Source: Cherax quadricarinatus (taxonomy: Eukaryota; Arthropoda; Malacostraca; Decapoda; Parastacidae). From it: a DNA stretch of 64,000 bases. The notes beneath the pieces are model-generated. The model made no database searches. It saw only the letters and a program-made list of their open reading frames with translations, and was not told the origin of the DNA. Shown in pieces: positions 54,345 through 64,000 of the stretch. The stretch spans positions 10,577,628-10,641,627 of the forward strand of contig NC_091382.1 of assembly GCF_038502225.1 (NCBI RefSeq). The letters run 5' to 3'. The position numbers and the translations under genes were made by a program. Position 1 is the stretch's first letter, and the number at the start of each line of letters is the position of its first letter.

Positions 54345-57300
54345 GTATCCCTGGCTTCTCCCTCTCACCTTGCCGCCCTGGCTTCTCCCTCTCACCTTAC
54401 CACCCTGGCTTCTCCCTCTCACCTTACCGCCCTGGCTTCTCCCTCTCACCTTACCGCCCTGGCTTCTCCCTCTCACCTTACCGCCCTGACTTCTCCCTCT
54501 CACCTTACCGCCCTGACTTCTCCCTCTCACCTTACCGCCCTGGCTTCTCCCTCTCACCTTACCGCCCTGGCTTCTCCCTCTCACCTTACCACCCTGGCTT
54601 CTCCCTCTCACCTTACCGCCCTGGCTTCTCCCTCTCACCTTGCGGCCCTGGCTTCTCCCTCTCACCTTGCCGCCCTGGCTTCTCCCTCTCACCTTACCTC
54701 CCTGGCTTCTCCCTCTCACCTTACCTCCCTGGCTTCTCCCTCTCACCTTACCGCCCTGGCTTCTCCCTCTCACCTTGCCGCCCTGGCTTCTCCCTCTCAC
54801 CTTGCGGCCCTGGCTTCTCCCTCTCACCTTGCCGCCCTGGCTTCTCCCTCTCACCTTACCTCCCTGGCTTCTCCCTCTCACCTTACCTCCCTGGCTTCTC
54901 CCTCTCACCTTACCGCCCTGGCTTCTCCCTCTCACCTTGCCGCCCTGGCTTCTCCCTCTCACCTTGCCGCCCTGGCTTCTCCCTCTCACCTTACCGCCCT
55001 GGCTTCTCCCTCTCACCTTACCGCCCTGGCTTCTCCCTCTCACCTTGCCGCCCTGGCTTCTCCCTCTCACCTTGCCGCCCTGGCTTCTCCCTCTCACCTT
55101 ACCGCCCTGGCTTCTCCCTCTCACCTTACCGCCCTGGCTTCTCCCTCTCACCTTACCACCCTGGCTTCTCCCTCTCACCTTATCACCCTGGCTTCTCCCT
55201 CTCACCTTACCACCCTGGCTTCTCCCTCTCACCTTACCGCCCTGGCTTCTCCCTCTCACCTTACCGCCCTGGCTTCTCCCTCTCACCTTACCACCCTGAC
55301 TTCTCCCTCTCACCTTACCACCCTGGCTTCTCCCTCTCACCTTACCTCCCTGGCTTCTCCCTCTCACCTTACCACCCTGGCTTCTCCCTCTCACCTTACC
55401 ACCCTGGCTTCTCCCTCTCACCTTACCACCCTGGCTTCTCCCTCTCACCTTACCGCCCTGGCTTCTCCCTCTCACCTTACCGCCCTGGCTTCTTCCTCTC
55501 ACCTTGCCGCCCTGGCTTCTCCCTCTCACCTTACCTCCCTGGCTTCTCCCTCTCACCTTACCGCCCTGGCTTCTCCCTCTCACCTTACCGCCCTGGCTTC
55601 TTCCTCTCACCTTGCCGCCCTGGCTTCTCCCTCTCACCTTACCGCCCTGGCTTCTCCCTCTCACCTTACCGCCCTGGCTTCTCCCTCTCACCTTACCGCC
55701 CTGGCTTCTCCCTCTCACCTTACCGCCCTGGCTTCTCCCTCTCACCTTACCGCCCTGGCTTCTCCCTCTCACCTTACCGCCCTGGCTTCTCCCTCTAACC
55801 TTACCGCCCTGGCTTCTCCCTCTCACCTTACCTCCCTGACCTCTCCCTCTCACCGCCCTGGCTTCTCCCTCTCACCTTACCGCCCTGGCTTCTCCCTCTC
55901 ACCTCCCTGGCTTCTCCCTCTCACCTTATCACCCTGGCTTCTCCCTCTCACCTTACCACCCTGGCTTCTCCCTCTCACCTTACCTCCCTGGCTTCTCCCT
56001 CTCACCTTACCGCCCTGGCTTCTCCCTCTCACCTTACCGCCCTGACCTCTCCCTCTCACCTCACAGCCATGATCTCTCCCTCTCGCCTTACCTCCCTGAC
56101 CTCTCCCTCTCACCTTACCGCCCTGGCTTCTCCCTCTCACATTACCTCCCTGGCTTCTCCCTCTCACCTTGCCGCCCTGGCTTCTCCCTCTCACCTTGCC
56201 GCCCTGGCTTCTCCCTCTCACCTTGCCGCCCTGGCTTCTCCCTCTCACCTTACCTCCCTGGCTTCTCCCTCTCACCTTACCTCCCTGGCTTCTCCCTCTC
56301 ACCTTACCGCCCTGGCTTCTCCCTCTCACCTTGCCGCCCTGGCTTCTCCCTCTCACCTTGCGGCCCTGGCTTCTCCCTCTCACCTTGCCGCCCTGGCTTC
56401 TCCCTCTCACCTTACCTCCCTGGCTTCTCCCTCTCACCTTACCTCCCTGGCTTCTCCCTCTCACCTTACCGCCCTGGCTTCTCCCTCTCACCTTGCCGCC
56501 CTGGCTTCTCCCTCTCACCTTGCCGCCCTGGCTTCTCCCTCTCACCTTACCGCCCTGGCTTCTCCCTCTCACCTTACCGCCCTGGCTTCTCCCTCTCACC
56601 TTACCACCCTGGCTTCTCCCTCTCACCTTATCACCCTGGCTTCTCCCTCTCACCTTACCACCCGGGCTTCTCCCTCTCACCTTACCTCCCTGGCTTCTCC
56701 CTCTCACCTTACCGCCCTGGCTTCTCCCTCTCACCTTACCTCCCTGGCTTCTCCCTCTCACCTTATCACCCTGGCTTCTCCCTCTCACCTTACCGCCCTG
56801 GCTTCTCCCTCTCACCTTACCACCCTGACTTCTCCCTCTCACCTTACCACCCTGGCTTCTCCCTCTCACCTTACCTCCCTGGCTTCTCCCTCTCACCTTA
56901 CCACCCTGGCTTCTCCCTCTCACCTTACCGCCCTGGCTTCTCCCTCTCACCTTACCACCCTGGCTTCTCCCTCTCACCTTACCTCCCTGGCTTCTCCCTC
57001 TCACCTTAACTCCCTGGCTTCTCCCTCTCACCTTACCGCCCTGGCTTCTCCCTCTCACCTTACCGCCCTGGCTTCTTCCTCTCACCTTGCCGCCCTGGCT
57101 TCTCCCTCTCACCTTACCTCCCTGGCTTCTCCCTCTCACCTTACCGCCCTGGCTTCTCCCTCTCACCTTACCGCCCTGGCTTCTTCCTCTCACCTTGCCG
57201 CCCTGGCTTCTCCCTCTCACCTTACCGCCCTGGCTTCTCCCTCTCACCTTACCGCCCTGGCTTCTCCCTCTCACCTTACCGCCCTGGCTTCTCCCTCTCA

Positions 57301-58705
57301 CCTTACCGCCCTGGCTTCTCCCTCTCACCTTACCGCCCTGGCTTCTCCCTCTCACCTTACCGCCCTGGCTTCTCCCTCTCACCTTACCGCCCTGGCTTCT
57401 CCCTCTCACCTTACCTCCCTGACCTCTCCCTCTCACCGCCCTGGCTTCTCCCTCTCACCTTACCGCCCTGGCTTCTCCCTCTCACCTCCCTGGCTTCTCC
57501 CTCTCACCTTGCCGCCCTGGCTTCTCCCTCTCACATTACCGCCCTGGCTTCTCCCTCTCACCTTACCGCCCTGGCTTCTCCCTCTCACCCTACCGCCCTG
57601 GCTTCTCCCTCTCACCCTACCGCCCTGGCTTCTCTCTCTCACCTTACCGCCCTGGCTTCTCCCTCTCACTTTACCGCCCTGGCTTCTCCCTCTCACTTTA
57701 CCGCCCTGGCTTCTCCCTCTCACATTACCGCCCTGGCTTCTCCCTCTCACCTTACCTCCCTGGCTTCTCCCTCTCACCTTACCGCCCTGGCTTCTCCCTC
57801 TCACCTTGCCTCCCTGGCTTCTCCCTCTCGCCTTACCGCCCTGGCTTCTCCCTCTCGCCTTACCGCCCTGGCTTCTCCCTCTCACCTTACCGCCCTGGCT
57901 TCTCCCTCTCACCTTACCGCCCTGGCTTCTCCCTCTCACCTTACCTCCCTGGTTTCTCCCTCTCGCCTTACCGCCCTGGCTTCTCCCTCTCACCTTACCG
58001 CCCTGGCTTCTCCCTCTCACCTTACCGCCCTGGCTTCTCCCTCTCACCTTACCTCCCTGGCTTCTCCCTCTCACCTTACCTCCCTGGCTTCTCCCTCTCA
58101 CCTTACCTCCCTGGCTTCTCCCTCTCACCTTACCACCCTGGCTTCTCCCTCTCACCTTGCCGCCCTGGCTTCTCCCTCTCACCTTACCGCCCTGGCTTCT
58201 CCCTCTCACCTTACCGCCCTGGCTTCTCCCTCTCACCACCCTGGCTTCTCCCTCTCACCTTACCGCCCTGGCTTCTCCCTCTCACCTTACCGCCCTGGCT
58301 TCTCCCTCTTACCTTACCGCCCTGGCTTCTCCCTCTCACCTTACCTCCCTGACCTCTCCCTCTCACCGCCCTGGCTTCTCCCTCTCACCTTACCGCCCTG
58401 GCTTCTCCCTCTCACATTGCCGCCCTGGCTTCTCCCTCACCTTACCGCCCTGGCTTCTCCCTCTCACCTTACCGCCCTGGCTTCTCCGTCTCACCTTGCC
58501 GCCCTGGCTTCTCCCTCTCACCTTACCGCCCTGGCTTCTCCCTCTCACCTTACCGCCCTGGCTTCTCCCTCTCACCTTACCTCCCTGACCTCTCCCTCTC
58601 ACCTTACCTCCCTGACCTCTCCCTCTCACCTTACCGCCCTGACCTCTCCCTCTCACCTTACCTCCCTGACCTCTCCCTCTCACCTTACCGCCCTGACCTC
58701 TCCTC
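54345..58705. repeat. 27-bp minisatellite, ~160 copies, higher-order structure
   Basis: The unit is CTTCTCCCTCTCACCTTACC plus GCCCTGG, with variants ACC/TCC/GCC before CTGG and TTGCC/TTACC. Rare variants recur at 1,583 bp or that minus one or two units (55828/57411; 54802/56358; 55288/56817), showing duplication of a ~1.5-kb block. The plus strand is pyrimidine-rich. Frames of 500-840 codons on both strands are translated repeat. Confidence 0.95.
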
Positions 58706-58920
58706 TTACCTCACCCCTGCACCTTTACCTCACCTTTGACCTTTCTTGTAACCTTTCTGGAACTTGCTTCAGAGAGCTCTTTTGTCTTGTAAGACAATAT
58801 ATCAGTTCGTTTTACGCATATTTCACCAAGTCCAGCAGGGAACTAGTCGTTCTCTTTTTATCTTCTGTTTCTTTACCCTACCTGTGCGTCTGGTGATAAG
58901 ATTTGTTCGTTTTTTTTTTA
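58706..58920. other. No gene recognised
   Basis: Short unique spacer. Confidence 0.6.
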
Positions 58921-59160
58921 ACCTGGATGGTTAACCATTCAGGAAAACTCAAGGAAGTCAGTGCGTCATCGGGGACTGTCTTATTTCCACTGGGTTTATT
59001 GAATCTTGTCGCCCAGGATGCCACCCACACCTACTTACTGCTAGGTGATCAGTGACAGCAGGTGTAAGGAAACGTGCTTAAAGTTTCCACCTGTGCCGAG
59101 AATTGAACAAAGGAAACTCAATGTGTGAGGCGAGTGCGTTACCAACCGAGCCACGGGTGC
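58921..59160 (-). mobile_element. tRNA-SINE family 2, diverged
   Basis: AGGAAGTCAGTGCGTCATCG, CCAGGATGCCACCCACACC, GTGTAAGGAAACGTG and a tRNA-like end (ACCAACCGAGCCACGGGTGC) match 2215-2490 in order with many changes. Confidence 0.7.
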
Positions 59161-59274
59161 CCCTCTATAAACTGAAGAACAGTAAAGCACTAGGGAGCCC
59201 AATCCTAGCGTCACCCAAAGAGGTTTACAGAAATTGGTCCATGACGAAGTGTAGTTTTTATCTACCTAATAATC

Positions 59275-59637
59275 GAAGCTTATGGTTGTCGTAAGCTTAT
59301 GGGTGTCGTAAGCTTATGGTTGTCGTAAGCTTATGAGTGTCGTAAGCTTATGGTTGTCGTAAGCTTATGGGTGTCGTAAGGTTATGGTTGTCGTAAGCTT
59401 TTGGGTGTCGTAAGCTTATTGTTGTCGTAAGCTTATGGTTGTCGTAAGCTTATGGTTGTCGTAAGCTTTTGAGTGTCGTAAGCTTATTGTTGTCGTAAGC
59501 TTATGGTTTTGGTAAGCTTATGGTTGTGGTAAGCTTATGGTTGTGGTAAGCTTATGGTTGTCGTAAGCTTATGGTTGTCGTAAGCTTATGGTTATCGTAA
59601 GCTTATGGTTGTCGCAAGTTTATGGTTGTCGTAAGTT
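59275..59637. repeat. 17-bp tandem repeat, ~21 copies
   Basis: The unit GTCGTAAGCTTATGGTT has an AAGCTT in almost every copy. Variants GGGTGTC, GAGTGTC and TTTTGG are interspersed. Confidence 0.9.
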
Positions 59638-59824
59638 AATATGTGTTAAATATACTGTGAAGGTGAGATCAAGCAACGCGCTGGTTTGCAGAAGAGGAAG
59701 AGATGGAACACAAAGGCAGGAGGATGATAGGAAAGAGAGGTTAGAGAATAAGATAGGTGGGAAGAACAAGGTAACACAAGATCATGTAAGTTGAAGAATG
59801 AGATACTTGTACAACGTTTGGGAA

Positions 59825-59866
59825 TCTATATTGAGGAAACGTTTCGCCAGCCAGTGACTTCAGTCC
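59825..59866 (-). ncRNA. Decayed hammerhead-like motif
   Basis: Stem II GTCA-CTGGC-TGGC (one G-U) and GAAACGTTTC are kept, but the core is shortened to CTGAA. Likely inactive. Confidence 0.35.
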
Positions 59867-59934
59867 AGTACAGAGAAGGTAGAATTACAGACAATATGTT
59901 AAGTAAAAGGACACAAATGCAACTACTGTGATAT

Positions 59935-59977
59935 TTTATTATGGCAACGTTTCGCTCTCCAGGAGTTTTATCAAGCT
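59935..59977 (-). ncRNA. Hammerhead-like motif, left arm
   Basis: On the minus strand TTGATAA plus AA, stem II CTC-CTGGA-GAG, GAAACGU-U, GCCATAATAAA. The G-C pair closing stem II is lost. Confidence 0.35.
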
Positions 59978-60017
59978 TGATAAAGCTCCTGGAGAGCGAA
60001 ACGTTGGCACAATAAAA
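59975..60017 (+). ncRNA. Hammerhead-like ribozyme, right arm, U3-A8
   Basis: GC, core TTGATAA plus extra A, stem II GCTC-CTGGA-GAGC, GAAACGU-U. Stem I is short (G-C at 1.1). An ACAATAAAA follows. Confidence 0.45.
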
Positions 60018-60138
60018 ATGTCACACGAGTTGCATTTGTGTCCTTTTACTTAAGATGGATAATAATGAGAAGTTGAAGTAATGGATCCTGGGGAATGACA
60101 TTGTTCAGGGTTTCTCAGTAAGTAAATACCAATAAGAG

Positions 60139-60425
60139 AGATTTCGTTCGGATTTTTAACCCCGGAGGGTTAGCCACCCAGGATAACCCAAGAAAGTCAG
60201 TGCGTCATCGAGGACTGTCTAACTTATTTCCATTGGGGTCCTTAATCTTGTTCCCCAGGATGCGACCCACACCAGTCGACTAACACCCAGGTACCTATTT
60301 GCTGCTAGGTGAACAGGACAACAGGTGTAATGAAACGTGTCGAAATGTTTCCACCCGCCGGGAATCGAACCCGGGCCCTCCGTGTGTGAAGCGGGAGCTT
60401 TAGCCACCAGGCCACCGGGCACCGG
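60139..60425 (-). mobile_element. tRNA-SINE family 2, well preserved
   Basis: Matches 2215-2490 over its full length. Here the tRNA head is complete: on the minus strand GGTGGCCTGGTGGCTAAAGC then GGGTTCGATTCCC. It supplies the 5' end missing from the first copy. Confidence 0.8.
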
Positions 60426-60679
60426 GCAATAGCGGTTGTCAGAGGAATTCTCAAGAAATTTGGTGTTTTTCTCAGTGGCGTAAATGTATTTTCCGTCCAC
60501 CTTTTAACCTTAATATTCGTGCATCTTACCCAGTAGAAACTTGCGATTGCAACTGCACTGTCAATGGGCATTTTTTTCTAGTTTTAGGAAATAAAATTGA
60601 ATTCCTCTCCTGAACTAATCCAAATCTAGAATAATGGAATATTCTTGTAATGAAAACGGAGTTGTAGGAGGCGGCCTCT
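60426..60679. other. No gene recognised
   Basis: Unique-looking spacer between two SINEs. Confidence 0.55.
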
Positions 60680-60838
60680 CGAGGGAGGTTCCTTGACGCT
60701 GGCGAGAGGCTCTTGATTTTAGGGAATTGGATCTGTGCTCCAGTTCCCTGAATTAAGCCTGAATACCTTCCACATTCCCCCCACACAGGCGCTGTATAAT
60801 CCTACGGGTTTAACGCTCTCCAAGACTATAATAATGCA
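60680..60838 (+). mobile_element. SINE family 3, sense, full length
   Basis: CGAGGGAGGTTCCTTGACGC through TGTGCTCCAGTTCCCTGAAT to GGTTTAACGCTCTCC and a short ATAATAAT tail. It gives the family's sense orientation. Confidence 0.8.
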
Positions 60839-60893
60839 GGAGACGAGGGGTACCTCTCTCTGGTATCCCACATAGATTAAAGTTCATCTTAGT

Positions 60894-60933
60894 TTAGAAG
60901 TGATCAAGGTCCCAGGACCGAAACGTTTTCTAA
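60894..60933 (+). ncRNA. Hammerhead-like ribozyme, G3-C8 variant
   Basis: Stem I TTAGAA (60894-60899), core GTGATCA plus extra A, stem II GGTCC-CA-GGACC, GAAACGU, U17 (60927), return TTCTAA (60928-60933). Stem I pairs over 6 bp and stem II over 5. Positions 3 and 8 are G and C, swapped relative to the canonical core but still complementary. Confidence 0.55.
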
Positions 60934-61064
60934 TGAATATGTCCTAGTGTTTGCTTACGTGTTTTTGTAAACCAGTTTTTTGGTATCTATAACCAGGGTT
61001 TACACCAAAATCCATCTTGTCTTCTGGCTGAAACGTTGCAGAAGTTTCGTTGAATAGGAAGATT

Positions 61065-61451
61065 TGTAGATGAATGGTTCAGAGAACCGACATGTTGATA
61101 AATTAGACACATGTGCAACTCTTGGGTACCTTTATTGAGGAAACGTTTCGCCACACAGTGGCTTCATCAGTCCATACAAAGGAGAATCTTGAAGAACAGG
61201 AGGAGAATGAGGTAATCAGTCCCTCAACCTTGAGTCGATGTGGTCAGTCCATCAATCTTGAATAGAATACGGCATACGTGCTGAGAAGGAGCTTATAAAC
61301 CGTTGGCAGGAGAGGTGCAGCAGTCATAGGTCGTGTAACATTTGTTCAATGTTGAAGTAGGTCGTGCCCAAGAATTAGGCAAGCGAAGAATTCCCAAGTA
61401 TTAAGATCCCAAGAAGTTGCAGTGTCTGTCAGACACTGCAACTTCTTGGGA
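61065..61451 (-). mobile_element. Hammerhead-bearing dispersed repeat, single arm
   Basis: It matches 15705-16012 for ~310 bp (TTGATAAATTAGACACATGT, AATGAGGTAATCAGTCCCTC, AATACGGCATA, GTAGGTCGTGCCCAAG). At 16 kb the inverted arm follows; here a 45-bp perfect palindrome (61407-61451; arms TCCCAAGAAGTTGCAG..., centre T) follows instead. Confidence 0.65.
61129..61182 (-). ncRNA. Hammerhead-like ribozyme, canonical core
   Basis: On the minus strand CCTT-TG-TAT-GGA, core CUGAUGA plus extra A, stem II GCCAC-UGU-GUGGC, GAAACGU, U17, UCC-UCA-ATA-AAGG. Three short helices build stem I around bulges. Confidence 0.6.
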
Positions 61452-61567
61452 ATAGGAAGATGATGAATGTATACTTGATGAGTTGTAATAGATTATAAAC
61501 GGAGGAATATGATAGAAGAGTTGATGAATAGTGCAAAAATAGACTATTGCTGATGTTACATAGGGAT
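61452..61567. other. Short spacer, nothing recognised
   Basis: Unique-looking sequence preceding the minisatellite. Confidence 0.5.
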
Positions 61568-62186
61568 TTACCTGGAGTTTACCTAGGGTTTACCTGGAGT
61601 TTACCTAGGGTTTACCTGGAGTTAACCTAGGGTTTACCTGGAGTTAACCTAGGGTTTACCTGGAGTTGACCTAGGGTTTACCTGGAGTTAACCTAGGGTT
61701 TACCTGGAGTTAACCTAGGGTTTACCTGGAGTTAACCTAGGGTTTACCTGGAGTTAACCTAGGGTTTACCTGGAGTTGACCTAGGGTTTACCTGGAGTTG
61801 ACCTAGGGTTTACCTGGAGTTGACCTAGGGTTTACCTGGAGTTGACCTAGGGTTTACCTGGAGTTGACCTAGGGTTTACCTGGAGTTGACCTAGGGTTTA
61901 CCTGGAGTTGACCTAGGGTTTACCTGGAGAGTTGACCTAGGGTTTACCTGGAGAGTTTACCTAGGGTTTACCTGGAGAGTTTACCTAGGGTTTACCTGGA
62001 GAGTTTACCTAGGGTTTACCTGGAGAGTTTACCTAGGGTTTACCTGGAGAGTTTACCTAGGGTTTACCTGGAGAGTTTACCTAGGGTTTACCTGGAGAGT
62101 TTACCTAGGGTTTACCTGGAGAGTTTACCTAGGATTTACCTGGAGTTTACCTAGGGTTTACCTGGGGTTTATCTGGAGTTTACCTG
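61568..62186. repeat. 22/24-bp minisatellite derived from LINE/SINE tail
   Basis: The left part has 22-bp units GGTTTACCTGGAGTTRACCTAG; from about 61920 the unit is 24 bp with GGAGAGTTTACCTAG. The core TTTACCTGGAGTTTACCTGG and GGAGAGTT occur, in this orientation, in the tail fragments at 32620 and 52645. Confidence 0.9.
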
Positions 62187-62224
62187 TACTGGGAAGTTAT
62201 AAATATGTGGTTTACTTGTTTCCT

Positions 62225-63705
62225 CACCTGCCTGCTTTACCTCACACCTGCCTTCCTACCTCACCTCACACCTGCCTTCCTACCTTACCTCACACCTGCC
62301 TTCCTACCTTACCTCACACCTGCCTTCCTACCTCACCTCACACCTGCCTTCCTACCTTACCTCACACCTGCCTTCCTACCTCACCTAACATCTGCCTTCC
62401 TACCTCGCCTCACACCTGCCTTCCTACCTCGCCTCACACCTGCCTTCCTACCTCGCCTCACACCTGCCTTCCTACCTTACCTCACACCTGCCTTCCTACC
62501 TCACCTAACACCTGCCTTCCTACCTCACCTCACACCTGCCTTCCTACCTCACCTCACACCTGCCTTCCTACCTTACCTCACACCTGCCTTCCTACCTCAC
62601 CTCACACCTGCCTTCCTACCTCACCTCACACCTGCCTTCCTACCTCACCTCACACCTGCCTTCCTACCTCACCTCACACCTGCCTTCCTACCTCACCTCA
62701 CACCTGCCTTCCTACCTCCTCACACCTGCCTTCCTACCTCACCTCACACCTGCCTTCCTACCTCACCTCACACCTGCCTTCCTACCTCAACTCACACCTG
62801 CCTTCCTACCTCAACTCACACCTGCCTTCCTACCTCAACTCACACCTGCTTTTCTACCTCACCTCACACCTGCCTTTCTACCTCACCTCACACCTGCTTT
62901 CTACCTCACCTCACACCTGCCTTCCTACCTCACCCCACACCTGCCTTCCTACCTCACCCCACACCTGCCTTCCTACCTCACCTCACACCTGCCTTCCTAC
63001 CTCACCTCACACCTGCCTTTCTACCTCACCTCACACCTGCCTTCCTACCTCACAGCTGCCTTCCTACTTCACCTCACACCTGCCTTCCTACCTCACAGCT
63101 GCCTTCCCACCTCACCTCACACCTGCCTTCCCACCTCACCTCACACCTGCCTTCCTACTTCACCTCACACCTGCCTTCCTACTTCACCTCACACCTGCCT
63201 TCCTACTTCACCTCACGCCTGCCTTCCTACTTCACCTCACACCTGCCTTCCTACCTCACCTCACACCTGCCTTCCTACCTCACCTCACACCTGCCTTCCT
63301 ACCTCACCTCACACCTGCCTTCCTACCTCACCTCACACCTGCCTTCTTACCTCACATCACTCCTGCCTTCCTATCTCACCTCACTCCTGCCTTCCTATCT
63401 CACCTCACACCTGCCTTCCTACTTCACCTCACGCCTGCCTTCCTACTTCACCTGCCTTCTTACCTCGCCTGCCTTCCTACCTCACCTGCCTTCCTACCTC
63501 GCCTGCCTTCCTACCTCACCTCACACCTGCCTTCCTACTTCACCTTACACCTGCCTTCCTACTTCACTCACACCTGCCTTCCTACCTCATCTCACACCTG
63601 CCTTTCTACCTCACCTCACACCTGCCTTCCTACCTCATCTCACACCTGCCTTCCTACTTCACCTCACACCTGCCTTCCTACCTCTCCTCACACCTGCCTT
63701 CCTGA
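62225..63705. repeat. 24-bp minisatellite, ~61 copies
   Basis: The unit is CTTCCTACCTCACCTCACAC plus CTGC, almost free of G on the plus strand. Some units lose 3-12 bp (for example 62718, 63050, 63440-63500), which shifts which frame is open. Confidence 0.95.
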
Positions 63706-63748
63706 CTTTCACAAAGCCCACTTCTCATTTCCTAACCTCTTCTAATAA

Positions 63749-64000
63749 CACATAACCAAAAAAGTATCCAAAACGGTTGGGATCCTCTCCAAGATACGAT
63801 ACTACGTGCCGCAAACTGCCCTTCTCACACTATACCATTCACTTATATATCCATACCTCACCTATGCTATCTGTGCTTGGGGATCAACTGCAGCAACACA
63901 CCTAAAGCCAATAATAACCCAACAAAAAGCCGCAGTAAGAATCACTAAATCCCATCCCTGGCAACACCCCCCCCCCCGCTCTTCATAGATCTAAACTTAC
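63749..64000 (+). pseudogene. LINE reverse-transcriptase thumb fragment, runs off window
   Basis: HITKKVSKTVGILSKIRYYV, LLTLYHSLIYPYLTYAICAW and KPIITQQKAAVRI are the conserved region just after the RT palm in Jockey/CR1/Penelope-era LINE proteins. A C13-type run at about 63967-63977 shifts the frame; after it PLFIDLNL continues in the next frame to the window end. The catalytic part is missing on the left. Confidence 0.7.

Larger units (their letters stand above)
59895..60057. mobile_element. Fold-back element with two hammerhead-like cores
   Basis: Arms 59903-59975 and 59976-60057 are reverse complements meeting at an AAGCTT centre (CAAGCTTG). Outer ends read TTAAGTAAAAGGACACAAAT / ATTTGTGTCCTTTTACTTAA. 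It is the same family as 36422-36607. Confidence 0.75.

Noticed and set aside
54309..58896. Open frames up to 839 codons on both strands
   Set aside because: Translated 27-bp minisatellite (9-residue repeat); no non-repeat domain attached.
62205..63755. Two 512-516-codon plus-strand frames
   Set aside because: Translated 24-bp minisatellite; two overlapping frames are equally open.

Overview
This window is repeat-dominated eukaryotic DNA and almost certainly an arthropod intergenic or heterochromatic block. LINE types, tRNA-derived SINEs, AACCT-type simple repeats and the very high tandem-repeat load suggest a decapod crustacean (crayfish, lobster or shrimp). The species call is inference; no host gene, rRNA or intact tRNA gene was recognised. 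A 100-N assembly gap lies at 32875-32974.

Layout. 1-3600: a LINE 3' end, head-to-head tRNA-like SINEs, a piggyBac-type MITE and nested SINEs. 3611-5636: an ORF1-only Tx1-like LINE with a perfect 15-bp target-site duplication. 6171-8345: a 15-bp minisatellite. 8350-14400: a near-complete Tx1/L1-clade LINE (copy B). 14593-16620: a 22-bp minisatellite, a large fold-back unit carrying hammerhead-like ribozymes, and a small retroposon. 16640-29410: nested LINEs, with Tx1-like copy C inside older copy D/E and an RTE-like LINE inside the 3'UTR of copy C. 29735-36800: degraded LINE and SINE fragments. 36835-42222: a 17-bp satellite interrupted by a 2.48-kb non-autonomous LTR element. 42571-46815: a 51-bp satellite. 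47231-47746: a 43-bp satellite. 49250-52227: a LINE with an intact 939-aa endonuclease/reverse transcriptase ORF. 52340-54340: SINE, fold-back and palindromic repeats. 54345-58705: a 27-bp minisatellite with a ~1.58-kb higher-order period. 58921-61451: SINEs and more hammerhead-like motifs. 61568-63705: 22/24-bp and 24-bp minisatellites. 63749-64000: a LINE fragment.

Two system-level observations stand out. First, about a dozen dispersed motifs fit a type-I hammerhead ribozyme: core, stem II, GAAACGT, then stem I. Stems I and II covary between families, and the 3-8 core pair occurs as C-G, U-A and G-C; an extra A follows A9 in every usable copy. Second, a tRNA-derived SINE shares its last ~70 bp with the 3' end of a LINE in the same window, as expected for SINEs mobilised by a partner LINE, and a minisatellite appears to be built from that tail.

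The very long open frames at 6-8 kb, 39-42 kb, 54-58 kb and 62-64 kb are translated tandem repeats, not genes. Several LINE frameshifts sit at C/G homopolymers and could be sequencing errors.
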